Assembly: GCF_003287955.1 (NCBI RefSeq)
Contig: NZ_QMKP01000008.1
Coordinates: forward strand, 1 to 64,000
Length of the DNA: 64,000 nt
Source: Arthrobacter sp. AQ5-06
GTDB taxonomy: Bacteria > Actinomycetota > Actinomycetes > Actinomycetales > Micrococcaceae
Reading direction: 5' to 3'
In this document: positions 44,236-52,817 of the stretch, one piece after another
Layout of the letters: each line of letters starts with the position of its first letter
Numbering within the stretch: the first letter of the stretch is position 1
Notes under the pieces: model-generated
Told to the model about the DNA's origin: nothing
The model's database searches: none
The model's input: the letters and a program-made list of their open reading frames with translations, nothing else
Translations under genes and position numbers: made by a program

Positions 44236-44829
44236 ATGATGAGAATGCTGATTATTGGTCCGCCCGGATCCGGCAAGGGAACGCAGGCGGAACGGATTTC
44301 GGATCGCCTCGGCGTTGTGGCGATCTCAACGGGCGATATCTTCCGCGCCAACGTCAAAGGCGGGACGCCACTGGGTGTCGAGGCCCGGAAGTACATGGAT
44401 AACGGAGACTTCGTGCCGGACAGCGTCACGAATGAAATGGTGCGGAACCGCCTCAGCCAGGACGATGCCAAAGAGGGATTTCTGCTGGATGGCTACCCTC
44501 GCACGGTGGCGCAGGTGGACTATCTTGACGGAATCCTCGCTGCCGGCGAACAGAAACTCGGTGTGGTCCTGCAGCTGACAGCGGACGACGAGGAACTCGT
44601 CTCGCGCCTCCTGGGCCGGGCCAGGGAAACCGGCCGGAGCGACGACAATGAAAGCGTCATCCGTCACAGGCTGGACCTGTACCACCAGCAGACGGAGGCG
44701 GTGGTGGCCAAATATGCCGGCCGCGGGATCCTGACCGAGGTGGACGGGATCGGCGGGATCGAGGTCGTCACGGACAGGGTCCTGGACAGCATAGGCGACC
44801 TGCTGGGGGTGCCCGTACGCGGACGGTAG
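44236..44829 (+). CDS. adk: Adenylate kinase, short form
   Basis: A 197-residue nucleoside monophosphate kinase that balances AMP, ADP and ATP. The P-loop is MLIIGPPGSGKGTQAERISD, the AMP-binding part STGDIFRANVKGGTPLG and FLLDGYPRTVAQVDYL, and the ATP-closing arginines lie in GRARETGRSDDNESVIRHR. The LID is the short actinobacterial type without zinc cysteines. Normally adk sits between secY and map in the ribosomal operon. Here it stands alone among remnants, so it is probably a second copy. Start may be the ATG at 44236, 44239 or 44245. Confidence 0.9.
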   Translation: MMRMLIIGPPGSGKGTQAERISDRLGVVAISTGDIFRANVKGGTPLGVEARKYMDNGDFVPDSVTNEMVRNRLSQDDAKEGFLLDGYPRTVAQVDYLDGILAAGEQKLGVVLQLTADDEELVSRLLGRARETGRSDDNESVIRHRLDLYHQQTEAVVAKYAGRGILTEVDGIGGIEVVTDRVLDSIGDLLGVPVRGR

Positions 44830-44835
44830 GGCGCA

Positions 44836-44869
44836 ACGGCGGGAGGCCGACGGCGGTTCCTCCCGCCGT
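44836..44869 (+). terminator. Hairpin after adk
   Basis: ACGGCGGGAGG and CCTCCCGCCGT pair over 11 bp with a 12-base loop, six bases after the stop. A short T-poor tail follows. Confidence 0.6.
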
Positions 44870-44889
44870 CGTCCTCCCGTGGGCGGCTC

Positions 44890-45075
44890 CGGCTGATACG
44901 TTCCGGGGTCCTCTGGACCTGACCCGGGCAGATCCAGGGTGTAAACCACAAGCTGCACCAGCGTGGTGGGCTGGTGCTTTTCGCGCTCCGGCCGGCGGAC
45001 GAACCCGAACCGCCGGTAGCACCTGGCACCGTTCGTTCTCCAGTGCCGTATCGAGCATCACCCGGCGCGCGCCGC
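44890..45075 (-). pseudogene. GNAT acetyltransferase C-terminal remnant
   Basis: Minus-strand pieces ARRVMLDTALENERC and, after a frame change, RRFGFVRRPEREKHQPTT followed by LVQLVVYTLDLPG resemble the last part of a GNAT fold (A...L..D..N..A...Y...GF). The acetyl-CoA binding motif is missing. Short and frameshifted, so assignment is tentative. Confidence 0.5.
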
Positions 45076-45247
45076 GCTCGATGGAGAGCGTGACCGACTA
45101 CGCCCGACGGCGCAGCTGTCTGCTGGACACCCTCGCCTCCGAGGGCTGACGGCACGGGGCATGGTCCGGGGTCCTGATTGCCCGGGTGGAGGTCGAGGAT
45201 GAGACCCATGCCTTGCTGGATCTGGCCGCCCACGGCACGGTGCTAGG

Positions 45248-45445
45248 GGAGGGGTCCGTTTCGTCCGTGGAAACGCGTGGTTGCATCCCGGGGACGATAT
45301 TAGTGTTTTGGGCGCTCACGGCGAGCCATCGATCGTTCTCTTGACGGGCGGCCGTGAAACTGATGACTCCGCGCCTTATCCCTGTTCGTTCGCCATCGGG
45401 GCCGATCTGCCATGTCATTGTCCACCTCGCCTGAACCACGGCCAC
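45248..45445 (-). pseudogene. SgcJ/EcaC-type (SnoaL-like) protein, C-terminal fragment
   Basis: The frame MAVVQARWTMTWQIGPDGER, then IRRGVISFTAARQENDRWLA and SAQNTNIVPGMQ, is the C-terminal half of small cone-shaped SnoaL/DUF4440 proteins of about 130 residues. The N-terminal half is absent at the IS481 junction. Probably non-functional. Confidence 0.55.
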
Positions 45446-45489
45446 TTCAGTCCCGATGTCGCGGACCCTGGCGCGCTACAGCACCATGA

Positions 45490-45780
45490 CACGATTTGAA
45501 AGTATCAGATTCCTGTTCAGCCTCGGGTCTATGAGGGACACGCTGCACGGCTCCTTGGTCTGCAACGGCCTGGCGGAACGCGGCGGAGTTGCGGTAGGCC
45601 GGCGCGTTGTCGGTGATGACGCGCTTGATCCGTTGGATGCCGTATCCGGCGAATAGCTCGCGGCGCGGATGCGGAACCCGGCGTCGGTCGCGCCATTTCC
45701 GTCGGGGAGGAGCTCGGCATAGCCGTAGCGGGTGTTGTCATCGATGGCGACATGGACGTAGAACAGGAAGCTCGAGACAG
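45490..45780 (-). pseudogene. IS481-family transposase remnant
   Basis: Minus-strand text YVHVAIDDNTRYGYAELLPD carries the first catalytic Asp region. After a frameshift, GIQRIKRVITDNAPAYRNSA carries the second Asp, both typical of IS481 integrase cores. The C-terminal Glu region and the N-terminal helix-turn-helix are missing. It separates the SgcJ-like fragment from the VOC gene. Confidence 0.75.
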
Positions 45781-45886
45781 CGGCATCCATATCGTGGTCA
45801 AGCACAACGAGACCAGCGAGCCAAAACGTGAAGAGGGGGACCACCTCCAGCGGTCCCCCTCTTAGTTTCTTCATTCAGGCGGGGAC

Positions 45887-46258
45887 TCAGCTCAGGCGGC
45901 GTCGCAGGAGGCAGAACTCGTTGCCCTCGGGGTCGAGCAGGACGTGCCACTGCTCCTCGCCGGTCTGGCCGATATCGGCCGGCCGCGCACCGATCTTCAG
46001 GAGGCGCTCGAGCTCGGCGTCCTGGTCTCGGTCGGTGGGGTTGATGTCGATGTGCAGCCGCAGCCTGCCGGTCCTGGGCTCGGTCGTCGGGCTGAAGATC
46101 AGGGTCGGTTGCAGTCCGCCGAACCCTTCCTCCGGTCCGATCTCGATCGCGCCGTCCTCGGTGTCGAGCACGACGAAGCCGAGGACCTCGCACCAGAACT
46201 CCGCCAGCCGTTGCGGATCCAGGCAGCCAATGACCAGTTCGGAGAAGCGAGAAGCCAT
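45887..46258 (-). CDS. VOC-family (glyoxalase/bleomycin-resistance-like) protein
   Basis: A 123-residue single-module vicinal-oxygen-chelate protein of the glyoxalase-like group: LVIGCLDPQRLAEFWCEVLG at the start, RLRLHIDINPTDRDQDAELE, and the closing WHVLLDPEGNEFCLLRRRL. The start MASRFSE at 46258 is chosen over an upstream open frame with atypical sequence. Substrate unknown. The 238 bases to merR hold no gene I can support. Confidence 0.8.
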   Translation of the reverse strand: MASRFSELVIGCLDPQRLAEFWCEVLGFVVLDTEDGAIEIGPEEGFGGLQPTLIFSPTTEPRTGRLRLHIDINPTDRDQDAELERLLKIGARPADIGQTGEEQWHVLLDPEGNEFCLLRRRLS

Positions 46259-46496
46259 GCCTCCCACCCTACAAGGGCTGGCCTGTGAAAAAGTGAAATA
46301 TCCAACGGCAGCGCAAGATTCCGCCAGAACCGGCCACTCCGGGGAGTGGAATGGTCCGCTTCGAACAGTCCCGAATCGGGCCGCACGTATAAGTGAGCGC
46401 CGGCGGTTAACGCCCGCGTTCCGCGGGTCGCCCTGCTGATGTATTCCCAGGGTGTGGGTATCCAGCGGCAGAGGAGGGGCATTCGCCTGGTCGGGT

Positions 46497-46889
46497 TTAG
46501 AGGTAGCTGCAGATGCGCTCTGGGTCGCAGGCTGCGGGGTCCCCGGCGGCCGCGGCGTCATGAAATTCGGCGACGGTTGCACGCAGCGCCGTGAGTTCTG
46601 CGATCTGGGCGTCGAGGTCGCGGAGCTGTTTGACCAGCAGATCCCTCACGTGTATGCAGGGGGCCTGGCCGATGTCCCGGATGGAGAGGATGTCTCCGAT
46701 CTGGGCCAGGGTCAGTCCGGCGGTGCGGCCTCGGCGGATGAATTCCAGCCGGCCGACTGTCTCGTGGGGGTAGTCGCGGTATCCGTTCGGTGCCCTATCG
46801 GCGACCGGCAGCAGACCGCGGTCCTCGTAGAACCGCAGTGTCTTCGCCGTCGTGCCGGCGGCTGCGGCGGTTTCGCCAATACGCATCAT
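46497..46889 (-). CDS. merR: MerR-family regulator, mercury-type
   Basis: A 130-residue MerR protein: winged helix (MRIGETAAAAGTTAKTLRFY, EDRGLLPVADRAPNGYRDY), dimerisation helix and metal-binding cysteines in QAPCIHVRDLL and CDPERICSYL near the C-terminus. Divergent merA and the two MerR-type operators make mercury the most likely inducer; the spread of cysteines resembles actinobacterial MerR. Start may be the ATG at 46889 or 46886; the second has better Shine-Dalgarno spacing. Confidence 0.85.
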   Translation of the reverse strand: MMRIGETAAAAGTTAKTLRFYEDRGLLPVADRAPNGYRDYPHETVGRLEFIRRGRTAGLTLAQIGDILSIRDIGQAPCIHVRDLLVKQLRDLDAQIAELTALRATVAEFHDAAAAGDPAACDPERICSYL

Positions 46890-46915
46890 GTACCTCTTGT
46901 CCCGGGGATTTGCCT

Positions 46916-46945
46916 CTTGACCTTCCAGTTTACTGGAAGGTCAAG
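46916..46945. promoter_or_regulatory. merO: Perfect MerR-type operator near merR
   Basis: CTTGACCTTCCAGT-TT-ACTGGAAGGTCAAG is a perfect 14-2-14 inverted repeat 27 bases upstream of merR. TTGACC is placed as a -35 box in both directions, the usual layout for MerR control of an over-long spacer. Confidence 0.8.
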
Positions 46946-46975
46946 AACGGTTACAGGAACCCTGGTGGCCCACCC

Positions 46976-46999
46976 TGGGCCGGGGGAGGCCCACTTTTT
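46976..46999 (+). terminator. Hairpin with T5 between the two mer operators
   Basis: TGGGCC pairs with GGCCCA across GGGGGA and is followed by CTTTTT, a plausible intrinsic terminator on the plus strand. It would stop transcripts from the 46916 operator before they reach the merA promoter. Confidence 0.55.
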
Positions 47000-47050
47000 C
47001 GGAGGCGTCGGTGAGGGCTCCGCGGTTTCGTGCCGGTGACTGGTCAGCCT

Positions 47051-47083
47051 CTTGACCTTCCCCTGCGGTGGAGGGTGCAGGCT
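47051..47083 (+). promoter_or_regulatory. merA promoter with MerR-type spacer
   Basis: TTGACC (47052) and CAGGCT (47078) are separated by 20 bases. The spacer TTCCCCTGCGGTGGAGGGTG is an imperfect palindrome like other MerR-family operators. It lies about 75 bases before the merA start. Confidence 0.65.
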
Positions 47084-47156
47084 GGGGGCAGAACATACAC
47101 GAGGCACCGTTGCGGGTATTTCGGGACGGCGCTGCTGCACGACTTTGGAGGATTTC

Positions 47157-48599
47157 ATGTCTGAACCAACACCTGATTTTGATCTGGCCGTCATCGGCTC
47201 CGGCGGCGGAGCGTTCGCGGCCGCGATCCGGGCGACCAACCTGGGCAAACGCGTGCTGATGATCGAGCGTTCCACCGTCGGCGGGACCTGCGTGAACACC
47301 GGCTGCGTGCCGTCCAAGGCACTCCTCGCTGCGGCAGAGGCCAGGCATGTTGCCCTGGACGCGTCCGGCCGGTTCCCCGGCATCAGCACCTCAGCCGGGC
47401 CGGTGGACATGGCCGGGCTGATCGGCGGGAAGCGTTCCCTGGTGGAAACGATGCGTTCGGATAAATACGTGGACCTGATCGCGGACTACGGATGGGAACT
47501 GCGCCAAGGCAATGCCGTGTTCGCCGGCACCCAGGACGATCCCGTCCTGGAAATCACCGGAGGCGACGGGGCCCGGGAATCCGTCAGGGCCTCGCACTAT
47601 CTGGTGGCCACCGGGTCCGCCCCGTGGGCGCCCCCGGTCGAGGGTCTGCAGGACACGGACTACCTGACCTCCACCGTCGCGATGGAACTCGAAGAAGTCC
47701 CCGACTCCCTGCTGGTCATCGGCGGCGGGTACGTGGCCCTGGAACAGGCCCAGCTCTTCGCCCGGCTCGGATCCAAGGTGACCATGCTGGTCCGCTCCCG
47801 CCTGGCCTCGGCCGAGGAGCCCGAGGCCTCCCGCGCCCTGATGAGTGTCTTCGCCGACGATGGTATCCGCGTCGTCCGCCGTGCGAATGTGTCCTCGGTG
47901 CGCACGGACCCGGCGACAGGCGGGATCGCTGCGACCGCGGCCGTTTCCGGCGGGCAGGAGGAATTCCGGGCCGCCAGGGTCTTGGTCGCCACGGGACGCC
48001 GGCCGGTCACGGACGGACTGAACCTGGCCGCGGTCGGCGTCAAGACCGGGGACGGCGGCGAGATTCTGGTCAACAGCCGGCTGGCCAGCTCCAACGCACG
48101 GATCTGGGCCGCCGGGGACGTGACCGGACACCGCGACTTCGTCTACGTCGCAGCCGCTCACGGATCCCTGGTGGTGGAGAACGCCTTCAACAACGCCGGC
48201 CGCGAGGTCGACTACCGGCACTTGCCCCGGGTCACCTTCACCAGCCCGGCACTTGGCGCGGTCGGGATGACGGACAAGGAAGCCAACGAGGCCGGCATCC
48301 GGTGCGAGTGCCGGGTTCTGCCCCTGGAGTATGTGCCCCGGGCCCTGGTGAACAGGAACACCCGCGGCTTCATCAAGATCGTCGCCGACGCCGACACCGG
48401 ACGGATTGTGGGAATCACCGCCGTCGCCAAGGACGCCGGGGACCTGGCCGCCGCCGGCGTCTACATCCTGGAAGCCGGGATGACCGTGGAGCAGGTGGCC
48501 AACCTGTGGAGTCCCTACCTGACCATGGCCGAAGGAATCAAGATCGCCGCCCAGTCCTTCACCACTGACGTCGCCAAACTCTCCTGCTGCGCCTCCTGA
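47157..48599 (+). CDS. merA: Mercuric reductase, without N-terminal HMA domain
   Basis: A 480-residue flavin disulfide reductase that reduces Hg(II) to Hg(0) with NADPH. FAD site DLAVIGSGGGAFAAAIRA, redox pair Cys45/Cys50 in GGTCVNTGCVPSKALL, NAD site LVIGGGYVALEQAQLF, and the MerA-specific C-terminal pair in AKLSCCAS. The start ATG follows GGAGGA. No merT, merP or merB is present in the window. Confidence 0.93.
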   Translation: MSEPTPDFDLAVIGSGGGAFAAAIRATNLGKRVLMIERSTVGGTCVNTGCVPSKALLAAAEARHVALDASGRFPGISTSAGPVDMAGLIGGKRSLVETMRSDKYVDLIADYGWELRQGNAVFAGTQDDPVLEITGGDGARESVRASHYLVATGSAPWAPPVEGLQDTDYLTSTVAMELEEVPDSLLVIGGGYVALEQAQLFARLGSKVTMLVRSRLASAEEPEASRALMSVFADDGIRVVRRANVSSVRTDPATGGIAATAAVSGGQEEFRAARVLVATGRRPVTDGLNLAAVGVKTGDGGEILVNSRLASSNARIWAAGDVTGHRDFVYVAAAHGSLVVENAFNNAGREVDYRHLPRVTFTSPALGAVGMTDKEANEAGIRCECRVLPLEYVPRALVNRNTRGFIKIVADADTGRIVGITAVAKDAGDLAAAGVYILEAGMTVEQVANLWSPYLTMAEGIKIAAQSFTTDVAKLSCCAS

Positions 48600-48696
48600 T
48601 CCCTCCCCTCCACACGGAAGAAGACTCCCTGAATACTAATTTAATCCACCTCACCGACCGTCTCTGGGCATCCACACTTCAGCACGAGGAGAATCC

Positions 48697-49410
48697 ATGA
48701 ATACTACGCCGTCAGTCATCGTTTTTGACGTCAACGAAACCCTCTCCGATATGTCCCCCATGGGGGCGCGCTTCAGCGAGGCCGGGGCGCCGGCTGAACT
48801 GGCCAAACTCTGGTTCGCTACGCTGCTGCGCGACGGGTTCGCACTCACCGCCAGCGGGGAAAATGTTTCATTTGCAAGGATCGGGGCCGAAGCACTCAGG
48901 GGGATGCTCTCCCGGGTGGAGCTTAACCGTGACCTCGACGCGGCGGTCGAACACATCATGGAGGGTATGGCCGGCCTCGGACTGCATCCGGACGTCCCCG
49001 AGGGGATCAGGGCGCTCTCCGCTGCGGGGTTCCGGCTGATCACGCTCAGCAATGGCCCGGCCCGTATCGCCGGGAAGCTGTTCACGACAGCAGGGATCCG
49101 GGACGCATTCGAGATGCTGCTTTCGGTCGAAGATGCACGCGCCTGGAAGCCTGCCCGGGCATCCTACGAATATGCCGCCGCCGCTTCCGGGGCTGACCCG
49201 GCCGGCATGCTGCTGGTCGCCGTCCATCCGTGGGACATCCACGGCGCCGCCAGTGCCGGGCTGCGTACAGCGTGGTTGAACAGGACCGGGGGAAGCTACC
49301 CGGGCTACTTTGAGGCTCCAGAATTCACCGTCACCGTCCTGACCGAACTTCCGGCGGTTCTGGCCGCAGCCGCAGCAGCTGATCGACTTTCTCCACCCGC
49401 GCCCCGGTGA
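48697..49410 (+). CDS. HAD-superfamily hydrolase, haloacid dehalogenase type II
   Basis: A 237-residue HAD protein with motif I VIVFDVNETLSDMSPM (Asp nucleophile), motif II ITLSNGPARI, Lys in ARAWKPARASYEYA and the late motif VAVHPWDIHGAASAGL. These point to L-2-haloacid dehalogenase-like proteins, although many such homologs are phosphatases. The last residues (AAAAAADRLSPPAPR) run into the broken TVP38 gene and may be of foreign origin. AGGAGAA stands before the ATG. Confidence 0.82.
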   Translation: MNTTPSVIVFDVNETLSDMSPMGARFSEAGAPAELAKLWFATLLRDGFALTASGENVSFARIGAEALRGMLSRVELNRDLDAAVEHIMEGMAGLGLHPDVPEGIRALSAAGFRLITLSNGPARIAGKLFTTAGIRDAFEMLLSVEDARAWKPARASYEYAAAASGADPAGMLLVAVHPWDIHGAASAGLRTAWLNRTGGSYPGYFEAPEFTVTVLTELPAVLAAAAAADRLSPPAPR

Positions 49411-49779
49411 ATTTCTCCACCGACTCCGGCCCAGCCGGAACGCGGTAACGGAACCCAGGATCGCGGCGGCAAAAGACGACGGCGATGCCGCCGGCGAGGC
49501 CAAAGACCAGCCCCGCGGCGACTGACAGGACACTTTTCGGCACCGGCACCGGCACCGGCACCGGCACCGGCACCGACGCCAGCGTCAGCGCGGCGCGGCG
49601 TAGGCGAGGATGAAGGTGGCCGGCCCCCGCCATCCCGTAGTGCCGAGATAGTTCCGGATCTCCTTGACCGGCGGGAGCGGAAACATCAGTGCCGCCACGG
49701 CTGCGGCGGCCACGAGAACCACCGGTATTCCGAGCCGAATCACCGCCCGGCGCCGTCTGCCCGGAACAGAACCCGTCAC
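49372..49779 (-). pseudogene. TVP38/TMEM64 (DedA-like) membrane protein, N-terminal part, several frameshifts
   Basis: The GTG at 49779 overlaps the GH15 stop (GTGA). The frame reads VIRLGIPVVLVAAAAVAALM and WRGPATFILAYAA, then a CG insertion shifts to LTLASVPVP, SVLSVAAGLVFGLAGGIAVV. Another shift gives FAAAILGSVTAFRLGRS, and a third returns to SVEKFTGARVEKVDQLL. There it stops matching, at about 49372. The missing C-terminal part of such a protein lies at 62837-63088 in the opposite orientation. Function of intact homologs: membrane proteins of uncertain transport role. Confidence 0.75.
49539..49574. repeat. GGCACC hexanucleotide repeat, six copies
   Basis: Six exact tandem GGCACC units inside the TVP38 pseudogene encode VPVPVPVPVPVP on the minus strand, where relatives have one or two VP units. 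A likely slippage expansion after loss of function. Confidence 0.95.
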
Positions 49780-51623
49780 GGGGCGTCCCCGGCGCCGGCG
49801 GCAGGGAGCCGGTTTTCGTCCTCGGCTGTGCGGATGGCCCAGGCGGCGTTGACGAGGCCGATATGGCTGAAAGCCTGCGGGAAATTTCCGAGCAGTTCGC
49901 CGCTGTCCGGGGCAACTTCTTCGGCCAGCAGGCCCAAATCCGTGGCGAACCCCGCGGCCCGTTCGAAGACGGCCCGGGCGCGCCGGGTCTGTCCCGCCAG
50001 GGCCAGGGCGTGGGCCAGCCAGAACGTGCACAGCAGGAACGTTCCTTCCTCGCCGGAGAGCCCGTCGTCCGCCTTATACCGGTACACCAGGCCCCGGCTG
50101 TCGGTGAGCCGGTGCTCGATGGCGTTGATCGTTGCGAGCATCCTGGGATCATCGGCGGGCACGAAACCCACGATGGAGAGCATCAGGGCCGAAGCGTCGA
50201 GGTCCGCGGAGCCGTAGGCCTGGGTATAGGCGTTGGCTGTCTCGTTCCAGCCGTTCATGTGGATCGAGTCGGCGAGCTGGGCCCGGGTCTGCATCCAGTG
50301 TGGAACCCGCTCTTCCGCGTTCAGGATCCCGGCGAGGCTGATGGCCCGGTCCACGGCTACCCAGCACATCAGCTTTGAATGAAGGTAGTGCCGGGGTGCG
50401 CCGCGGACCTCCCAGATGCCCTGATCCGTGGACTGCCAGCGCGATGCTGCAGCGTCGGCCGCATCGGCAAGGAACTGCCGCGTCCCGGGCTCCAGATCGT
50501 TGAGATATTCCGGGAGGGTGGCGGCTGCGTCGAGGAGTTCGCCATAGACGTCGAGCTGTCGCTGGTCCCAGGCACCGTTGCCCACCCGCACCGGGGCGCT
50601 GTCGCGCCAGCCCGGAAGGTGGGCCAGTTCGCGTTCGGACAGGTCCCGTTCCCCGCCGATGCCGTACATGATCTGCAGCTCGGCGTCGGTGCTCAGCCGG
50701 CTGGCGGCTGCCGTCGCGAGGAACTGGAAAAATTTGCCGGCCTCGTCCGGACAGGCGGCCACCCACAGCGCCTGCAGGGTCATGCTGGCGTCCCGGATCC
50801 AGGTGTACCGGTAGTCCCAGTTCCGGGTGCCGCCGGCGACCTCGGGCAGGGAGGTCGTCGGAGCGGCGACGATCGCACCGGTCGGATAGAACGTCAGTGC
50901 CTGCAGGACCCTGCCGCTGGAAGCGACCAGGTCCTGCCAAGGTCCGTCGTAGCTCTGATGCATCTGCGACCAGCTGTCCCAGCCCTCCAGCGTGTCATCC
51001 AGCCGGCGGGCGATGTCCTCCTGGCTCCAGAACACCGGCGATACCGGCCCGGCGTTGTGGTGGTGAAGGGCGAATCCCAGGGCGTTTCCGGCCCGAAGGA
51101 CCGGCTTCGCACGCGCTTCACCACCATCCAGTTCGAAGGGGACCGGGGTGGAGAAGGCCAGCACGCCGGCCCCGCCCTGGACGGAAATGCCGCCGCCCGT
51201 GTCCTGCAGGAGGGGCCGGACCAGGCCGTAATTCGGCCGGGGCGCGAACGTCACCTCCATCTCGACTTCGCCTTCGATGCAGGCAACCTGCCGCAGCAAC
51301 GTTCCGGGAGCCCCGGCACCGAGTTCGTGGCCCCGGTTGCCGTCTCCCAGGACCAGCGCATCGGTGACTGTCACGGTGCCGCCGGCCGCGGTGTGGACCG
51401 TCTCGAGGACCATCGTCGGGCCGAGGTACCGCCGGGTTGAGGAGTGTGGGGCCGCAGGCCGGATCGACCAGAATCCCGCGTCCTCGCCCAGGATCCGACC
51501 GAATATCGAGGGACTGTCAAAACGGGGGAAACACAACCAGTCCACGGAACCCGCGGCGCTCACGAGCGCGGCGGAGTGGCAGTCAGAGAGCATGGCGTAG
51601 CTGGCGATGGGCTCACTGGTCAT
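49776..51623 (-). CDS. Glycoside hydrolase family 15 protein (glucoamylase/trehalase-like)
   Basis: A 615-residue protein with an N-terminal beta-sandwich (IASYAMLSDCHSAALVSAAG, VDWLCFPRFDSPSIFGRILG) and an (alpha/alpha)6 catalytic barrel. Typical sites are GTRNWDYRYTWIRDASMTLQ, IMYGIGGERDLSERELAHLP and EGTFLLCTFWLAHALALAG with the second catalytic Glu. Actinobacterial relatives include trehalases and glucoamylase-like enzymes; no signal peptide, so cytoplasmic. ATG at 51623. Its stop overlaps the broken TVP38 gene, so they were an operon. Confidence 0.88.
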   Translation of the reverse strand: MTSEPIASYAMLSDCHSAALVSAAGSVDWLCFPRFDSPSIFGRILGEDAGFWSIRPAAPHSSTRRYLGPTMVLETVHTAAGGTVTVTDALVLGDGNRGHELGAGAPGTLLRQVACIEGEVEMEVTFAPRPNYGLVRPLLQDTGGGISVQGGAGVLAFSTPVPFELDGGEARAKPVLRAGNALGFALHHHNAGPVSPVFWSQEDIARRLDDTLEGWDSWSQMHQSYDGPWQDLVASSGRVLQALTFYPTGAIVAAPTTSLPEVAGGTRNWDYRYTWIRDASMTLQALWVAACPDEAGKFFQFLATAAASRLSTDAELQIMYGIGGERDLSERELAHLPGWRDSAPVRVGNGAWDQRQLDVYGELLDAAATLPEYLNDLEPGTRQFLADAADAAASRWQSTDQGIWEVRGAPRHYLHSKLMCWVAVDRAISLAGILNAEERVPHWMQTRAQLADSIHMNGWNETANAYTQAYGSADLDASALMLSIVGFVPADDPRMLATINAIEHRLTDSRGLVYRYKADDGLSGEEGTFLLCTFWLAHALALAGQTRRARAVFERAAGFATDLGLLAEEVAPDSGELLGNFPQAFSHIGLVNAAWAIRTAEDENRLPAAGAGDAP

Positions 51624-51812
51624 CGGTACACCCTGCCTGATTCACACGTAGATCATCCGCCTCAGCATGCTGACCGGAATCCGCGCATGGACGGCAAGAG
51701 CTAGGGCCGAGACGACCAAGCCTCCCTGGAGGTCGCGGCGGGGGCGGGGTGCTTGCTGCCTCCCCGGCCCGGGGAGGCGGGCGCCGGGTGGTCCGGCGCG
51801 CGGCGGGTGTGC

Positions 51813-52817
51813 TCAGGCGCAGGGAAACCATTGGGTAGCGGCGTTGGCGCGTGCGCGGTAGTCGCTGAATCGGCGGCGGACCTCGGCGATGGCCTCGGCC
51901 AGCGGGAAGATCTCGGCGGTGACGAGCTGGTCGGTGTCGTCGGCGCTGACGGGGTGCCAGTAGACGCCGTCGGCGGTGACGGTGACCTCGGGGATGAGTG
52001 ATTCGATGGTCAGTTCCAGGCCGGCGTCGGCGTTGCCGCGGTGGGCGAGGGCGCGGATGACCTGGTCCTCGGGTGCGATGCCGAGCGAGTCGAGGAAGGT
52101 GTGGAACGGCTGGAGTTCGTGGCTCTGCCCGGCGGGCAGGGTCGCGGCGACCCTGACCCGGATTCCTTCGTCCTGCGCTATCCGGATGCCGGCCACTGCC
52201 CGGGCCCACGATCCGGTTCCGCGGTGGCTGTCGTGGGTGTCCGGGGTGGCGGAGTCGAGGCTGATCTGCAGCGCGAGCCGGTCGCGGTCCATCCGGCGGA
52301 GGCGTTCGAGCCGGTGGCCGCGGAAGAGCATCCCGTTGGTCAGCAGCGTGGTCGGCAGCGCGTCCGTGCATGCTTCCACGAGGTCATCGAGGTCCGGCAG
52401 CAGGAACGGTTCGCCGCCGGTGAGCAGCAGCTCGCTGACCCCGGCCTGAACGGCCTCGCCGGCCAGCCGGCGCACACGGTCGATGCCCAGTGCCCGGCGG
52501 GCGGTCTGCGGTGAGGACCGGGCGCAGCAGTAGTCGCAGGCCAGATTGCAGTCGAAGTTGGTGTACATCCAGAGCCGGGTTCCGGGCATCTGCCCGGACG
52601 CGAGCCCGGCGAGCGGGTCGGGGGTGTGGCCGCGGCGGATGATGGCGGCCCCGTTGCGGACTTCGAGGAGTTCGTTGCCCGTCCGGGCGCACCATGCTGC
52701 CACAGTCTGCGTCAGCAGGCCCTGGTCGCCGGGTCCCAGCGGCACGGCCGCGGTGGCGCCGTCGGCCACGGTGGCGAGGCGCTCCACCAGATCCAGGACG
52801 ATGCCGTGGTTTACCAT
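51813..52817 (-). CDS. Radical SAM protein with TusA/SirA-like N-terminal segment
   Basis: A 334-residue protein. Residues 1-65 (VADGATAAVPLGPGDQGLLT, AWCARTGNELLEVRNGAAII) look like a degenerate TusA/SirA sulfur-carrier domain. The radical SAM core starts at Cys90, Cys94 and Cys97 (DCNLACDYCC), followed by LLLTGGEPFLLPDLD and LALQISLDSATPDTHDSHRG. No SPASM-type cysteine array is visible. The ATG overlaps the PhnD-like stop. Product and substrate unknown; it is the last gene of a five-gene operon. Confidence 0.82.
   Translation of the reverse strand: MVNHGIVLDLVERLATVADGATAAVPLGPGDQGLLTQTVAAWCARTGNELLEVRNGAAIIRRGHTPDPLAGLASGQMPGTRLWMYTNFDCNLACDYCCARSSPQTARRALGIDRVRRLAGEAVQAGVSELLLTGGEPFLLPDLDDLVEACTDALPTTLLTNGMLFRGHRLERLRRMDRDRLALQISLDSATPDTHDSHRGTGSWARAVAGIRIAQDEGIRVRVAATLPAGQSHELQPFHTFLDSLGIAPEDQVIRALAHRGNADAGLELTIESLIPEVTVTADGVYWHPVSADDTDQLVTAEIFPLAEAIAEVRRRFSDYRARANAATQWFPCA

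Noticed and set aside
43809..44471. 220-residue minus-strand open frame over adk
   Set aside because: Antisense to adenylate kinase, no recognisable domain.
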